Below are positions 11,401 through 19,767 of a stretch of 23,560 nucleotides of DNA, piece by piece (position 1 is the first letter of the stretch; every line of letters begins with the position of its first letter). The position numbers and the translations under genes are program-made. Origin of the DNA: Intoshia linei (Eukaryota; Orthonectida; Rhopaluridae); the NCBI GenBank assembly GCA_001642005.1, contig LWCA01000557.1:1-23560 (forward strand), given 5' to 3'. A model generated the notes under the pieces. The model saw only the letters and a program-made list of their open reading frames with translations, ran no database searches and was not told the DNA's origin.

Positions 11401-14400
11401 AGCCATTTAAATTAAATTTTAGAAAATTTTTTGTCTCAAACATGTAAAAATTATATCAATAAAATAAAATTTCAACATTAGATTCTACGATTAAATAATA
11501 AAAAATGTGTAGTCTTTTTTAGGTTTACGTCGCTTTATATATCAATTTATAAGCGAAGATTAAACTGGAAATTTGTTGTTATTTTTGAGTAATACGTAAT
11601 AATCGAATGTAATGGTAATCGTTACATCATTCAAATCTTATATGTAAAGAATAGTGACTCATTATCCATAATGTGAAAATAAATATGTATTAGGTCAGGA
11701 TCCCTAACTTTTTTCAGGCGGATCTTTTTATAATCATTGGACCATTTTTATAAAATAAATGAATTTTTTATAAATTTGGACCTTATCTTATTAAACCCTT
11801 ATTTTTTGGATTAGTTTTATTTGTATTTTAATAAAAATGAAAAAAATCCATTTTCTATAAAATTGGTCATGAACTTCAAAATTAGCATGTTTTTTTAAGT
11901 CATTTTATAGATATTTAAAAATTTTTAAAAAATGAAAAACAATATTTTTCAGAATTTAAAAAAAAATTCTATTTTAAAGCCCTATTTTTCAGTGACTGCT
12001 TCAAATAATAGTAAAATTTTTCTATAAAAAAATTTCAAGTGGAGATTAAAAAGGTTAGGATACTTAATAAAGATATAAAAAATATATCATTAGTCAAAAT
12101 GTTTAAAAATATCAAAAAGAAAACATAAATAAATTGAAATTTTCAATCTCTTTACAAAAAAGTTTTCATAAAATCATTAATTCATCAAATTCCATTTTTA
12201 ACCATTTATTAACATATTTCTACACTGTGAAGAATTTTAAATTATTTCTTTAAATAATATAAAGAGAAATGTAACATTACATGAAGGCAATTAGTAGGGG
12301 TTCTATAAATAGTAATTCTAAAAATGAAATATATTCAAAATATTATTTCGATTTATTAATATTTTTATATCGTCAATAAATTTATGCCTATTTATTAGTT
12401 TATTTGCAGAAATTTAATATTTTTTTATTATTTTTAAAAAAAAGATGTTTATAACTATTTTTTACAAAATGTCTTTGGATTGGTATTAAAAGTGTGTTAA
12501 AGTTGACACATTATGGTCCGAGTAGGCAGCACCGAACCTACACTGTTTCATGCCACCAGAATCAAAAATAAACTTTTAGAAAATTTGAAAACGATGGATA
12601 ATGTCATATAGAATAAAGCTACCTCTCCAGGTTATGGACCGTCTTGGACAAGATACTCTAAATTTGACACAGAATGATTATAATATTCAAAAATACAATT
12701 TTTTAGTATTGATTTTAGAAAAATGAGGCCGTATTTCGAAAATTTCTCAAAAATTTCTTCGATCCCAACATTGGGTAGACAGTATTGGGTAAGATATGTT
12801 CGGCTTGGGTATATGCTAGGTGTATTTACAATTTTATTTTTTCTAGGATTTATGTTATGTATGACGATTTTTTAAGGCTGTAACTATAATTGTTCCGTTT
12901 TAACTTTTATTAAAATTATACATTCAATGTCTATAATAAATTAAAAAAAAATATGTTTCAAGGTGATCATCTTTGATGTAAGCTAATATGAATGTAATCT
13001 TTAGTAATGTATTACAATGTCAATATCCTTACATTTCAAGATAATGTTATCTAAATTAATATGTTTCTAAATAAAGTGTCAGTGAGTCCATTAAGCTCTA
13101 TTTAAATTTTTTTTGAAATTTGAAACTACATGTGGGGCTAATAATAAAGCTTTATATAAATAAGAATCAATACTTAAATTTTACTGCTTCACTGCAGAGA
13201 TAAAAATCTCGCATGTCAATTTTAAAGTTTTTTTACATTTGTAGCACTTGAAAAATAATGCAATTAATTTGAAAGTTTCAATATGTATAAAAATTGGAAG
13301 TATGAAAATGTAGCAATATAAAATGTATTTAACGATGTATCAATGCATTCAAAATTTTATTTAAATCCTTACTTATATAATATGCTTTGTTTGTGTGAGT
13401 GTGTGTGTTCCACTTTATTGAAATAATTACCAGTCTTAGAATTTTATAAAGTCCACATCGTTTATTTCAATAACTACCAGTCTTAGAATTTTATAAAGTC
13501 CACATTTCAATTACAGTTTTTTCCGGGACATATAATAAGATAAATTTAAACCTTCAAATGATTAAATTGATATAAATACAAAATTTCAACCCCAGAAATC
13601 GACGCATTCCCGGTGAAAAATAATTTTTAATATATTATGAATTAATATTTTTCAAATATTTCGATTAAAATAAAAATTGAAAATGTAAATATTTATTTTA
13701 AAATTTCAAAAAAAATGTGCATTGAACGTCTACACATTTCTAATAAAGAAATATGAGTGAAAATCTATATAATTCATTCCTTCGGAATTTTATAGGTAGA
13801 ATACTTTTTGCTTTTTCAATAATTTTTTCTAATATTTGACTATAGAATATGAGAATTAGGACAATTTTGTAGCGCATGAATTTATAATTTTTAATTCTAT
13901 AACATTTCAGTGTTAAAAAAATATAAATTAAATTTACCCCAATAAAATATGTAGCATGTAACATATGAGGTGTAAAGTTATAATTAATCATTTTTTTTAC
14001 AATAATTAACTGAATATTAGCATGGCATGTTAAAATCATTAATGATTAAATGATTGTAAATTACTATTAAATTTTAATACGATTAAAGTCATTATGTAAA
14101 ACATTAATCGATTTTATCATTAATAACTAGTGTTAGTAAAATACACTATATTTATTACAGTAAATATTGGATTATACAAATCATATTTTTATTGAAATCA
14201 AACACATTCTAACATATAAAAGTCATTTAGTTAAAAATGTATATCTATTTATTTTTCTGTCTGTTTGTTTCATTTTATTTAACAAAGTAAGAAGTATAGA
14301 ATTTCTATAATACCTATTTTCAATACTCAATAACAAAAACCTCAAATATTCTTTTTTTATAAATCAAAAAGTCTTAGAATTATAAAAATACACAATCTGA

Positions 14401-17400
14401 TAAAGATTTTAAAATCATCAACATGATGCTAGAGCACTTTAGTGTTCATTTTTTTATTTCGAAACTATTTTATTAAAACCAACAATTTGAAATCATTAAC
14501 GGTCCAACTACTAAAAAAAAGATTATTCTGATACAGCTTATTCTAGTTGATATAGATAAAAATTTTGAACCCCAGAAATCTAAGCATTCCCGGTAAAAAT
14601 TACATTTAATTTATTATCAACCAATAATATTTCATTCAATTTTTTTATGAACAAATTGGGAAATTAATAATTTAAATTTAAATATTCATTCCAATTTACA
14701 AAAAAGTGGTAATTGACCATATCAATCTCATATATTAATTCCTTTAGTTGTTTAAGCATTAATACTAAATTTCTTATTATTAAAATTTTAAACGTTTAAG
14801 ATCAACTGAAATATAACTTTGTTATTATCATTTTAAATTTGTATTTAAATGTTGATAACAACCCTTCACCCAAAAAATGTTTTAAAATGGGCTGAATCCT
14901 TTAATTATCAATAAAAAGTATTTCTTACTAATTAAAAGAGGATACTGAATATATTTTACCACATTATGATGTCAAAAGAAATCAGTATATGCTATAGATA
15001 TTCAAAAATTGTATTTTTTCTGAGTTTATGTTATTTATGACGATTTTTTAGGGTTGTAACGATAATGAGTATATAAAATATTCATTTTCTACAATCAAAG
15101 GTTAATCCATGGCAGAGCTAGCTACTGTTGGTACGAACTACACAATATTCAAGCTAGTTTTTATTTTTTCATTCTTTATTTATTATATAAGCTAATTTTT
15201 TCATTTATAAGTTATAATTGCATTAAAAATAAAAATGAATGAATAATTATTCATTATATTAAAATACCTATTAAAAATGAAATCAAAATGATAATCAAAA
15301 TCAAAATCATAATCATAATTTCAACGTAATTATAATTGTAATGCTTTTAATTATTTTATACTTTTTTCTAATTAACAAGTATATTAATTAACAAAATTTT
15401 AACAAAACAATTTAGTTCAATACCGCGATGTATTTGACAGTTTTAGATTATTATATATTTATTTTTAAAGATATCAAATACCTTTAATCCTCACATATAT
15501 AAATTAATTTAGTTTAAAATGTATGTCTGTCTATATATTTATTTATTTGTTACCATTTATTTAAAAAAAGTAATACGCGTAGATTTTTAAGAATACACGT
15601 TTCTAATACAGTTTTTCGAGGGTAATGTTTTATCACAAATTTCATTTTCAGAAAATGAGCCATTCAAGGTACAAACCCCAGTGATTCTTTTTTTAAAAAT
15701 TCAAAAGAGTCCTAGAATTATAAAAAATAAAATTTTATTTTTGAGTAATTCAAACGTCCTTAATCCTTTCGCTGTCTGATGCAATTTTATGTACTATCAC
15801 CACACGTCTGAAATTTATGTTTTAATTTAAACTTGTATTATTTTTAAATTACCTATGTGAAAATATATGAAAATAAAAGAATAAAGTTTTTCAAAATTAT
15901 TTTGTGTATATCATAGAATACACAGACGTGTGAAGTGAAATTGTTGTGTATAGTATAGAATACACAGACAGTGAAAGAATTAAAACCCAAAATTTTTAAA
16001 AATTAAAAGCTGCCAATGTTTTGTGATTATAAATGAATACTGTTTAACTGTAAAATAACTAAATAGTAGTGATTGGTTTAATACATATAAATTATAATTA
16101 TACGTAACTAATGTAACTTTTATCTTCCATAAATAATCTTTCTACTGTATTATAAATAAAATGCGCTATGAAAATTGAATAAAAGAATTAAAACTACCGA
16201 ATTAATAACGAATGATTAATGAGCTTTGATTAACTCCTATTAGTATGATTTACGAGTCAATGGAGTAATGTATAAAGCCATAAATAAAAATTGAGTAAAT
16301 CTATTAAAGTACATTAAAAAAGCATTGAAATTAATTCAAATAAATGTTAATTAACCGATAGAATCATGATGAATAATATTGAACAATATTCACCGATCGG
16401 ACATAAATTAAATCAATTTTTAAGAAGTATACATAGCACTAGATAAATTTCTATTATAATTAACTTAATCAATAAAATGAATCACTTTTTGTCTGTAGTA
16501 AATGAATCTGACGCATTGTTTTTGAATTAAATTGAGTAGATTGACTCTTAAACATTAAAATATATTATTAAAATACCTAATTTTTTTATGAAATTTTCAT
16601 TTTGTGTTGTATAAATATGGTCATCTTGTATGTTGATGAGGGTAGGGTTTGTATTTAAATTAACGGTAAAATCCAATAGACCAATGAAGAGAATTTTAAA
16701 CAATATTGTTGTAAACATTAATTAGCAGATATATTGCCAACAATTGAAATTAAACTATTAAAATGATTCATTATAATGAAATTGTAAATTACATGTATTC
16801 TACACATCCGATTAGTTGTAAAAGAAATTCAAGTAATTATTAAAAAAGGCGGAGACTCAATTTTAGCCAAGCGTATATATTTACTACACGCGTAGGCTAG
16901 TCAATTTTATTTTCCCATTCGATTTACTATGCAGTTGTAGATTTGATAAGGCAGCTCTATTGTTAGTTTGGCTCCATAATTATTCCTATCAATTTACCCA
17001 TTGTCATTTTCTTAGTTGTGTAATTATGAGATGTACAATAATAGGGCATGGATCTATTTATTTCCGCAATTTAACCGTGAAGCACAGTATGTTATTGTTG
17101 TTGGTTTATTACCCATAGGTGAATGCAATGTATTCAATTTTTTACTAAATGTATGCAATTATTGATAATACACTTTCTTACTGATAAAAATTACTCATAC
17201 ATTATTGACTTTGTCATTAAATATAGCAAATTAAAATTAAATTAAAATGCATAAATTACAATTGAAATGGAATTGTTCTATTATTATTATAAACGATTAA
17301 AAATATTCTACAAATAGTTTTAATGGCAAAATGAAATTACAAGATTAATTGATTGTAACAGTACTCATATAAAAAGCATATCAATAGTAATTTTAATGTG

Positions 17401-18679
17401 TCATATTCGTTGAATTGTCATTATATATCTTGATTTTAGATGCATTAATTCGTTATTCTGCCTAGTTGTGGGGGAATTGATTTGATTTTAATATAAATTA
17501 ATGTCTCCACTTTTATACGATTTAAAATAATAATAAGTTATTAATGTATAAACGTATTTATATTAAATTAAACGTAATATTATTAAATACTTTCTAAAAC
17601 TGAAAAATAAGCTGTCAATTTTCTAATTTAAAATTTACTTTCTTTTCTAAGCCGGTATACACTGACTATGAAATTCATGGGAAATTCAGTTATATCAATA
17701 AATGATTACATACAGACACATTTTGATTAACCATTTACTTCATATAAGTAAGGATAAATAAAAATACAAAAAATAAATATGTGGAGGAAATGTGGTATCA
17801 TTTCTAAAATTAAAAGTTATAAATATAAATTAAATTTTTATATTACATGTATTATAATTGTATATTAGATTTTTCAAATTTTTGACATTTAATTATGGGC
17901 ACAAGCTTAATATACACATTAATATATATTATTTAATGAGTATTAATGATTAAACACTTAACAGCTGCCGAAACATTTTATGATTTAGTGGAGTCTATAT
18001 AATTATGTTTTGTCATCAAAATTTAAATTAAATTTTAATTATAAATGAACTCTTGTAAAAATATATAAAGGTAGTTTTCGAGAAAAATTGATTTATTTTC
18101 ATAAAAACTAGTTATATCTATCGCTCCACAATATTAATTCCATTACTTACATTTTATATTATTTTTTTAATTGAGAACGTAAAAAACTTTTCCAAATATT
18201 ATACTAGGATTGAATTAGAATTAATTATATCTTAATGGTTAGCAAAAAATTTAATATAAACTGATCGGCCCATAGTGAAACAAGTTTGGAACATCTGTTT
18301 TAACGTTTGGTAAAATGAAAAGTAACATTTTTGGGAACAGTGACATGTTTGTACAGTATACGTTTTAATTTAATTTTTTGAGCAGTAAAAATAAATATAT
18401 ATAACGAGGTTGACCGTTATGTACTACTATTACTATAAATTTTTTTAAATTCTAGGGCTGTTTTCATTAAAAAAAAAAAGGGTAATTTGGGGTTTTGATA
18501 CTGAAGATATATTTTTTAAATAAATATAATATAATACCATAAACGACTAAATCAGGACAACGCAACGCAAAATTGTCAAAAATTTGAACATCATATTCAA
18601 TAATATTGGCATGATCCATCCGGATGGTGTTAAAGTAACACAATAAAATACTGATTGTTAGACAGAAAACCTTTGACAT
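2323..18679 (-). CDS. unc5: UNC5-like netrin receptor, complete 15-exon gene, no death domain
   Basis: UNC5 proteins are single-pass receptors for netrin that guide growing axons and migrating cells, usually as repulsive cues. Fifteen exons join in phase (2439 nt, 813 codons with stop) to give 812 residues: signal peptide about 1-23, Ig1 about 74-183, Ig2 about 185-278, TSP1 repeats 280-331 and 333-386, membrane helix 398-420 followed by KRCKNKKK, linker to about 530, ZU5 about 535-645, and UPA about 655-805. Family members usually add a C-terminal death domain; here the stop comes right after UPA. The extracellular half matches the family closely, the intracellular half only weakly. Coding exons: 18538-18679, 10855-11029, 10538-10770, 10143-10246, 9884-10064, 8723-8881, 7697-7861, 6846-6992, 6084-6341, 5545-5619, 4220-4383, 3117-3344, 2818-2952, 2495-2647, 2323-2442. 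Untranslated ends are not resolved. The family call is firm; exons 1 and 10 are the least certain. Confidence 0.9.
2495..2647 (-). CDS. unc5: UNC5-like exon 14: UPA domain, continued
   Basis: 153 nt, phase 0 at both ends, residues 723-773. KIDLKLLFDGTRLYES corresponds in position to the UNC5 UPA strand 'NLRLSIHDVPxxLWKS', and YKFVFEFNK to 'LHCTFTLER'. The distances between these landmarks and the first UPA strand in exon 12 agree with the family when exon 13 is joined directly to this exon, which also avoids any frame break. Acceptor AAAACTAG, donor AATAAG|GTAATA. Confidence 0.86.
2818..2952 (-). CDS. unc5: UNC5-like exon 13: UPA domain, middle
   Basis: 135 nt, phase 0 at both ends, residues 678-722: IFQKQFTVNDYQTWYSQEFL, then a stretch ending NPILEEM. 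The VNDYQTWYSQ turn sits where family members have 'VYCLHDTxxALKEV'. UPA packs against ZU5 and the death domain in UNC5 structures and helps hold the receptor in a closed state. Splice sites are TATTAG|ATATTT and GAAATG|GTAATA. It joins directly to the exon at 2495-2647 in the same phase. Confidence 0.85.
3117..3344 (-). CDS. unc5: UNC5-like exon 12: end of ZU5 and start of UPA
   Basis: 228 nt, phase 0 at both ends, residues 602-677. Begins LIKNTKCELKKSKIIIQLKK, then CGYYFVCTDNLSKVKTIV, which lies where UNC5 ZU5 ends with 'CYVFTxxLxxFxLVGE'. YLKLFVIP then marks the first UPA strand (family 'RLKLxxFAP'). The cysteine in the CC of exon 11 and C608 here keep about the same spacing as the two ZU5 cysteines of the family. 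The acceptor ATAATTTAG lies only 24 bp from the edge of a Helitron-like element. Confidence 0.87.
3369..4175 (+). mobile_element. Full-length non-autonomous Helitron-like element in intron 11
   Basis: Starts TCCTTACTTATATAATATGC and ends CTAG, is preceded by A and followed by T, and has no inverted ends or target duplication: the signature of Helitron insertion between A and T. Interior blocks recur in other copies (GTCCACATTT at about 3459; CAAACTCACATCTTACGGG at about 3515; CCCTAGAATTT near 3704; CGGTCCGAAA near 3870). There is no coding capacity. It leaves 24 bp to exon 12 and 44 bp to exon 11. The Helitron class is inferred from its ends; no Rep/helicase gene is present. Confidence 0.75.
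4220..4383 (-). CDS. unc5: UNC5-like exon 11: ZU5 domain, first part
   Basis: 164 nt, phase 1 in, phase 0 out, residues 548-601. Encodes TKLIITPTIYVNFKQENQ and later LYLYTTCC. The IYVNF strand and the 'YTTCC' strand lie where UNC5 ZU5 domains have a 'xIYLTL' strand and an 'HCG' motif; identity is low. ZU5 is a beta-sandwich found in UNC5, ankyrins and ZO-1. The acceptor is CTATTTAG and the donor is CCAG|GTATTT. The next intron carries a complete Helitron-like insertion. Confidence 0.85.
4780..5340. repeat. Diverged Helitron-like repeats, two opposed copies, in intron 10
   Basis: The left half reads forward from a start resembling ATATAAAATGGAATGTCTG with GTGTGTTACCG; the right half reads backward from about 5340 with the same GTCTGTGTGTTACCG block. 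Both share a TTCTAATAC block and a CCCTTTTTTT A-rich core. Boundaries are approximate. The insertions account for about half of the 1161-bp intron. Confidence 0.5.
5545..5619 (-). CDS. unc5: UNC5-like exon 10: small linker exon before ZU5
   Basis: 75 nt, phase 1 at both ends, residues 523-546. It lies between TTTATAG and AATG|GTAATT and encodes NFSNYDIIERNLLKSFQLCK and four more residues. Supported by an open frame in exactly the phase needed, by good splice sites, and by the fact that exon 9 cannot supply the first ZU5 strand. Its sequence has no clear match, so it could be optional. Confidence 0.7.
6084..6341 (-). CDS. unc5: UNC5-like exon 9: cytoplasmic linker
   Basis: 258 nt, phase 1 at both ends, residues 437-521. 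A polar stretch rich in Asn, Asp, Ser and Tyr between the membrane and ZU5, starting KYISDNWNSDPLKSQ. UNC5 linkers are long and poorly conserved, so the assignment rests on position, phase and the clean splice sites (TAATTTAG; TATG|GTAATT). Several tyrosines (for example in DKDYIL and GVYENE) could be phosphorylation sites; this is inference. Confidence 0.85.
6846..6992 (-). CDS. unc5: UNC5-like exon 8: transmembrane segment
   Basis: 147 nt, phase 1 at both ends, residues 388-435. A short polar stem leads into an unbroken hydrophobic run from F398 to I420 (FIILFILLTVVVIIVLLIAL then FCI), followed by the basic stop-transfer segment KRCKNKKK. It sits directly after the second TSP1 repeat, as in UNC5. 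The acceptor is TTTATTAG and the donor is TCAC|GTATAC. No open reading frame longer than this exon shows it; it was found by reading the minus strand between the TSP1 exon and 6341. Confidence 0.9.
7091..7530 (+). repeat. Helitron-like copy, 3' truncated, in intron 7
   Basis: Begins A|TCTTTACTTATATAATATGC and follows the 3369-4175 copy through the CTTACGGG, CCCTAGAATTT and TTCACGGTCAAAAAAGC blocks. It then loses similarity near 7530, without the CTAG end. Confidence 0.7.
7697..7861 (-). CDS. unc5: UNC5-like exon 7: thrombospondin type 1 repeat 2
   Basis: 165 nt, phase 1 at both ends, residues 333-386. Contains WTKWSNWSECNSNCNRFRLR, with the WxxWxxW core and six cysteines (345, 349, 357, 369, 380, 382), and ends CPCPHNA. 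The CNSNC followed by basic residues resembles the second TSP1 repeat of UNC5 proteins, which differs from the first in this turn. The acceptor is ATTTTATAG and the donor is GCAG|GTACAT. A Helitron-like fragment in the upstream intron comes within about 35 bp of the acceptor. Confidence 0.95.
7896..8065 (+). repeat. Helitron-like fragment in intron 6
   Basis: Starts inside the 5' end (ATAATATGCTACGCGATTTT) and contains a GT-rich run, the ACTACCAGTCTTAGAATTTT block and TTTCCGGGACGTATAATAAA. It stops after the AACCTCCCAAACT block. Its left end lies about 35 bp from exon 7. Confidence 0.7.
8723..8881 (-). CDS. unc5: UNC5-like exon 6: thrombospondin type 1 repeat 1
   Basis: 159 nt, phase 1 at both ends, residues 280-331. 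It starts WSEWTSWSPCSKICGEG, the WxxWxxW and CxxxC signature of TSP1 repeats, and has six cysteines (292, 296, 307, 316, 326, 330). TSP1 repeats form three-layered folds stabilised by stacked Trp and Arg side chains. Because both ends are phase 1, skipping this exon would keep the frame; isoforms lacking the first TSP1 repeat are known in vertebrate UNC5 genes. Confidence 0.96.
9050..9254 (-). repeat. Helitron-like 5' part, reverse orientation, in intron 5
   Basis: On the minus strand it begins A|TCCTTACTTGTATAATG and runs through CGAAAACTAACAGACCGAA to the CAAATTACCCT block. Only the ends and the last block match the main family, so it is probably a related subfamily. Confidence 0.5.
9884..10064 (-). 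CDS. unc5: UNC5-like exon 5: second half of Ig domain 2
   Basis: 181 nt, residues 219-278. Contains the Ig tryptophan (ITWY, W221) and the second cysteine in GKYTCVAENIAARRYS (C259). The 'YTCVAxNxxxRR' string is a hallmark of UNC5 Ig2. The acceptor is TATTTTAG and the donor is TCAG|GTATTA in phase 1. The 1002-nt intron that follows contains a minus-strand Helitron-like 5' end. Confidence 0.95.
10143..10246 (-). CDS. unc5: UNC5-like exon 4: first half of Ig domain 2
   Basis: 104 nt, entering in phase 1 after CTATTAG and leaving in phase 0 at GTAATT. It encodes YIKKRFSLDPLNTQLKLN and then ELKC with the first Ig2 cysteine, C208. This matches the start of UNC5 Ig2 (basic start, then 'xxLxCxxPxxxP'). 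The intron to exon 5 is only 78 nt. Confidence 0.94.
10287..10500. repeat. Possible small transposon remnant in intron 3
   Basis: A GC-richer insert in the 291-nt intron. GGGCTAAGAGTCA near the left edge is a rough inverted match to the right-hand GTTAGCTCTTC, and a palindromic GTACATTTGTACAATGTAC lies inside. Family unknown; the ends are not certain. Confidence 0.3.
10538..10770 (-). CDS. unc5: UNC5-like exon 3: second half of Ig domain 1
   Basis: Codons 106 (split) to 184 (split), 233 nt. It starts FKCAERWIN and contains YWCKC (C156, C158). UNC5 Ig1 carries an extra disulphide besides the usual Ig pair, and the cysteines C97, C109, C156 and C158 supply both pairs. The exon ends with GLIHIA before a GTAAAA donor in phase 1. 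The 291-nt intron that follows holds a GC-richer stretch that may be a small transposon remnant. Confidence 0.94.
10855..11029 (-). CDS. unc5: UNC5-like exon 2: first half of Ig domain 1
   Basis: Covers codons 48 (split) to 106 (split). The acceptor is a long T-rich tract ending TTTTTTAG|ATGCA; the donor is ATATT|GTAAGC in phase 2. It begins the first Ig domain, with PKFITEPLPTYYIVKRKPVE and then the core cysteine C97 in ICRAYHAMQI. The family pattern here is a short 'xxxxQIxFKC' run across the junction, and exon 3 supplies FKC. Only an 84-nt intron separates exons 2 and 3. Confidence 0.93.
11030..13365. other. First part of UNC5-like intron 1
   Basis: No exon was supported on either strand. 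Around 11700 GGATCCCTAACTTTTTTCAG resembles transposon-derived 'TCCCAAACTTxTTTCAG' blocks seen near 20380 and 23410. The stretch 12490-12800 is GC-richer and may be an older element I do not recognise. Bases 12832-12895 repeat at 15010-15072. Confidence 0.5.
12832..12895 (+). repeat. Dispersed repeat, copy A
   Basis: Shares TTTATGTTATNTATGACGATTTTTTA and the following GTAAC block with 15010-15072, about 2.2 kb away in the same orientation, with several substitutions. Probably part of an older transposon. Confidence 0.55.
13366..13790 (+). repeat. Helitron-like copy with internal deletion and duplication
   Basis: Starts A|TCCTTACTTATATAATATGC. The ACCAGTCTTAGAATTTTATA block occurs twice, about 48 bp apart (near 13430 and 13480). 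The middle of the element is missing: it jumps from the GGGACATATAATAAGATAAA block to GATATAAATACAAAATTTCA near 13570. It then continues to the ATTGAACGTCTACACATTTC block shared with position 1. No 3' CTAG end was found. Confidence 0.7.
14208..15157 (+). repeat. Related Helitron-like element
   Basis: A 5'-like start TCTAACATATAAAAGTC with GTCTGTTTGTTTC leads to the interior block ATTAACGGTCC...GATTATTCTGATACAGCTTA near 14500 that is shared with the main family. The right edge has GGCAGAGCTAGCTACTGTTG and ends CTAG before T. Between them lies the repeat at 15010-15072. It may be one element or two adjacent pieces; the 5' base before TC is T, not the usual A. Confidence 0.4.
15010..15072 (+). 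repeat. Dispersed repeat, copy B
   Basis: Matches 12832-12895 in the same orientation (TTATGACGATTTTTTAGGG block). Confidence 0.55.
15488..15725 (+). repeat. Helitron-like 5' fragment
   Basis: Starts A|TCCTCACATATATAAATTAA, then ATGTATGTCTGTC, TTGTTACC and TTCTAATACAGTTTTTCGAG, resembling the left half of 4780-5340. It ends near the AGAGTCCTAGAATTA block. Confidence 0.5.
15760..15983. mobile_element. piggyBac-like MITE
   Basis: A TTAA at 15760-15763 and one at 15980-15983 bracket a 216-bp element. Its left end is TCCTTTCGCTGTCTG and its inverted right end TTCTTTCACTGTCTG (13 of 15 equal). TTAA duplication with 'CCTTTxxCTGxC' ends is the piggyBac pattern. The right side carries two direct copies of TGTGTATxxxATAGAATACACAGAC (near 15904 and 15945), each partly palindromic. 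There is no coding capacity. Confidence 0.75.
15984..17639. other. Intron 1 DNA without recognised feature
   Basis: AT-rich, with no supported exon and no clear transposon end. A small interrupted inverted repeat (AGCCAAGCGT ... ACGCGTAGGCT, 16865-16898) is the only structure noted. Confidence 0.5.
17640..17754 (-). repeat. Helitron-like 5' end, reverse orientation
   Basis: The minus strand reads A|TCCTTACTTATATGAAGTAA, then TGTGTCTGTATG and a GTATACCGGCTTAG stretch. The first bases match the main family; the rest differs, so it is a related family or a degraded copy. Confidence 0.45.
18260..18525. repeat. Helitron-derived fragments just downstream of exon 1
   Basis: 18260-18425 resembles the 3' section (GAAACAAGTTTGGAACATC; GTTGACCGTTATGTACTAC). 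18440-18525 is a reversed interior piece (TCTAGGGCTGTTTTCATT; GGTAATTTGGGGTTTTGAT). The second piece comes within about 15 bp of the exon 1 splice donor. Confidence 0.55.
18538..18679 (-). CDS. unc5: UNC5-like exon 1: start codon and signal peptide
   Basis: Encodes residues 1-47 plus one base of codon 48. The start MSKVFCLTISILLCYF has a lysine and then a hydrophobic core, as in a secretory signal peptide, with likely cleavage near residue 23. It ends at a GT donor (TATG|GTATTA) in phase 1, which fits exon 2. A donor-proximal Helitron-like fragment follows in the intron. The link to exon 2 rests on phase and on the need for a signal peptide, because the first 70 residues of UNC5 proteins are poorly conserved. 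Another upstream first exon remains possible. Confidence 0.65.
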
Positions 18680-18899
18680 TATTTATATTTTAAACTAAAA
18701 TGAATATCTAATAAGATTTGAATATAAATAAACATGTAAGTATATACAGCTTCAAACATACAAAATATTTAATATAAATATGTATATATTAATTATATAT
18801 ATTATAAGTATAAACAGGTGTAGTATTGAAGACTATGATTGTAATTGTAAAACGTGTTGTTAAAGTATTTTGACTAAAAAATTTAATATAAAAATGAAA

Positions 18900-19385
18900 T
18901 CCTAATTTATATAAAAAGTTACGCGATTTTTGTTTGTGTGTGTTCCACTTTATTGAAATAACTACCAATCTTAGAATTTTTTAAAGACAACATTTCAATT
19001 ACATTTTTTTCCGGGACGTTTAATAAGATAAATTCCAACCTCCCAATTTCACATCTTACGGGTCAAAAATATATACGCTGATGCGGATTTTAAAATCATA
19101 AAAATTATTATAAACATTATCATAAATTTAAATTTAAAAAAATTATATCTTCAGGGTCAAAACCAAAATTACTTTTCTTTTTTAATGAAAACAGCCCTAG
19201 AATTTCAAAAAATTTACAGGTGGTGCAGTTATATCATGTTAACACACATAAAAAATTTCAATCCGAGTAAGTGATAATTCACGGTCAAAATTTTAGTATT
19301 TATATAATTTTTTTTCGAAATATTTTATTAACACAAAAAATGTGAAATAATTAACAGTTCAAAAATTAAAAAAAAAAGGGGATTA
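18900..19385 (+). repeat. Helitron-like copy, 3' truncated
   Basis: Starts A|TCCTAATTTATATAAAAAGT, then TTGTTTGTGTGTGTTCCACT, TTTCCGGGACG, the CATCTTACGGGTCAAAA block and TTCACGGTCAAAA. It fades after AACAGTTCAAAAATT. Together with 19490-19767 it forms an inverted pair upstream of the UNC5-like start codon. Confidence 0.7.
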
Positions 19386-19489
19386 TAACTAAAACTAATA
19401 TAGACTCAATTAGTGCGACGACATACGTATTTTTGAATTTTGAAAAAAAACATGTAGTATTATCTCTATAATGCGCCAGTCATATTACT

Positions 19490-19767
19490 AAATTTATGAT
19501 AATATTTATGATTTTAAACTCCGTACCAGAGTATTTATTTTTTTAAATTCTCGAATTTGATTTGAAACTTGATTTTCAAAAAAAGGACAATTAGGGTTTT
19601 TACCCGTAAGATGTTACTTTAGGAAATTGAAATTTATTTTGCTAACATCCCCACAAAAAAACTGTTATTGAAATGAGGACCTTATAAAATTCTAAGACTG
19701 GTAGTTATTAAAGTAAACGGTAACATACACACATAAACAAATATTGCGTAGCATATATAAGTAAGGA
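19490..19767 (-). repeat. Helitron-like copy, reverse orientation
   Basis: The minus strand starts A|TCCTTACTTATATATGCTAC at 19767 and runs through ACTACCAGTCTTAGAATTTT and TCTTACGGGTAAAAACCC to the CGGAGTTTAAAATCATAAAT block. It faces the copy at 18900-19385. Confidence 0.7.

Noticed and set aside
13740-14039. 99-codon open frame on the minus strand in intron 1.
   Set aside because: Overlaps the tail of a Helitron-like copy and has no recognisable domain; likely chance.
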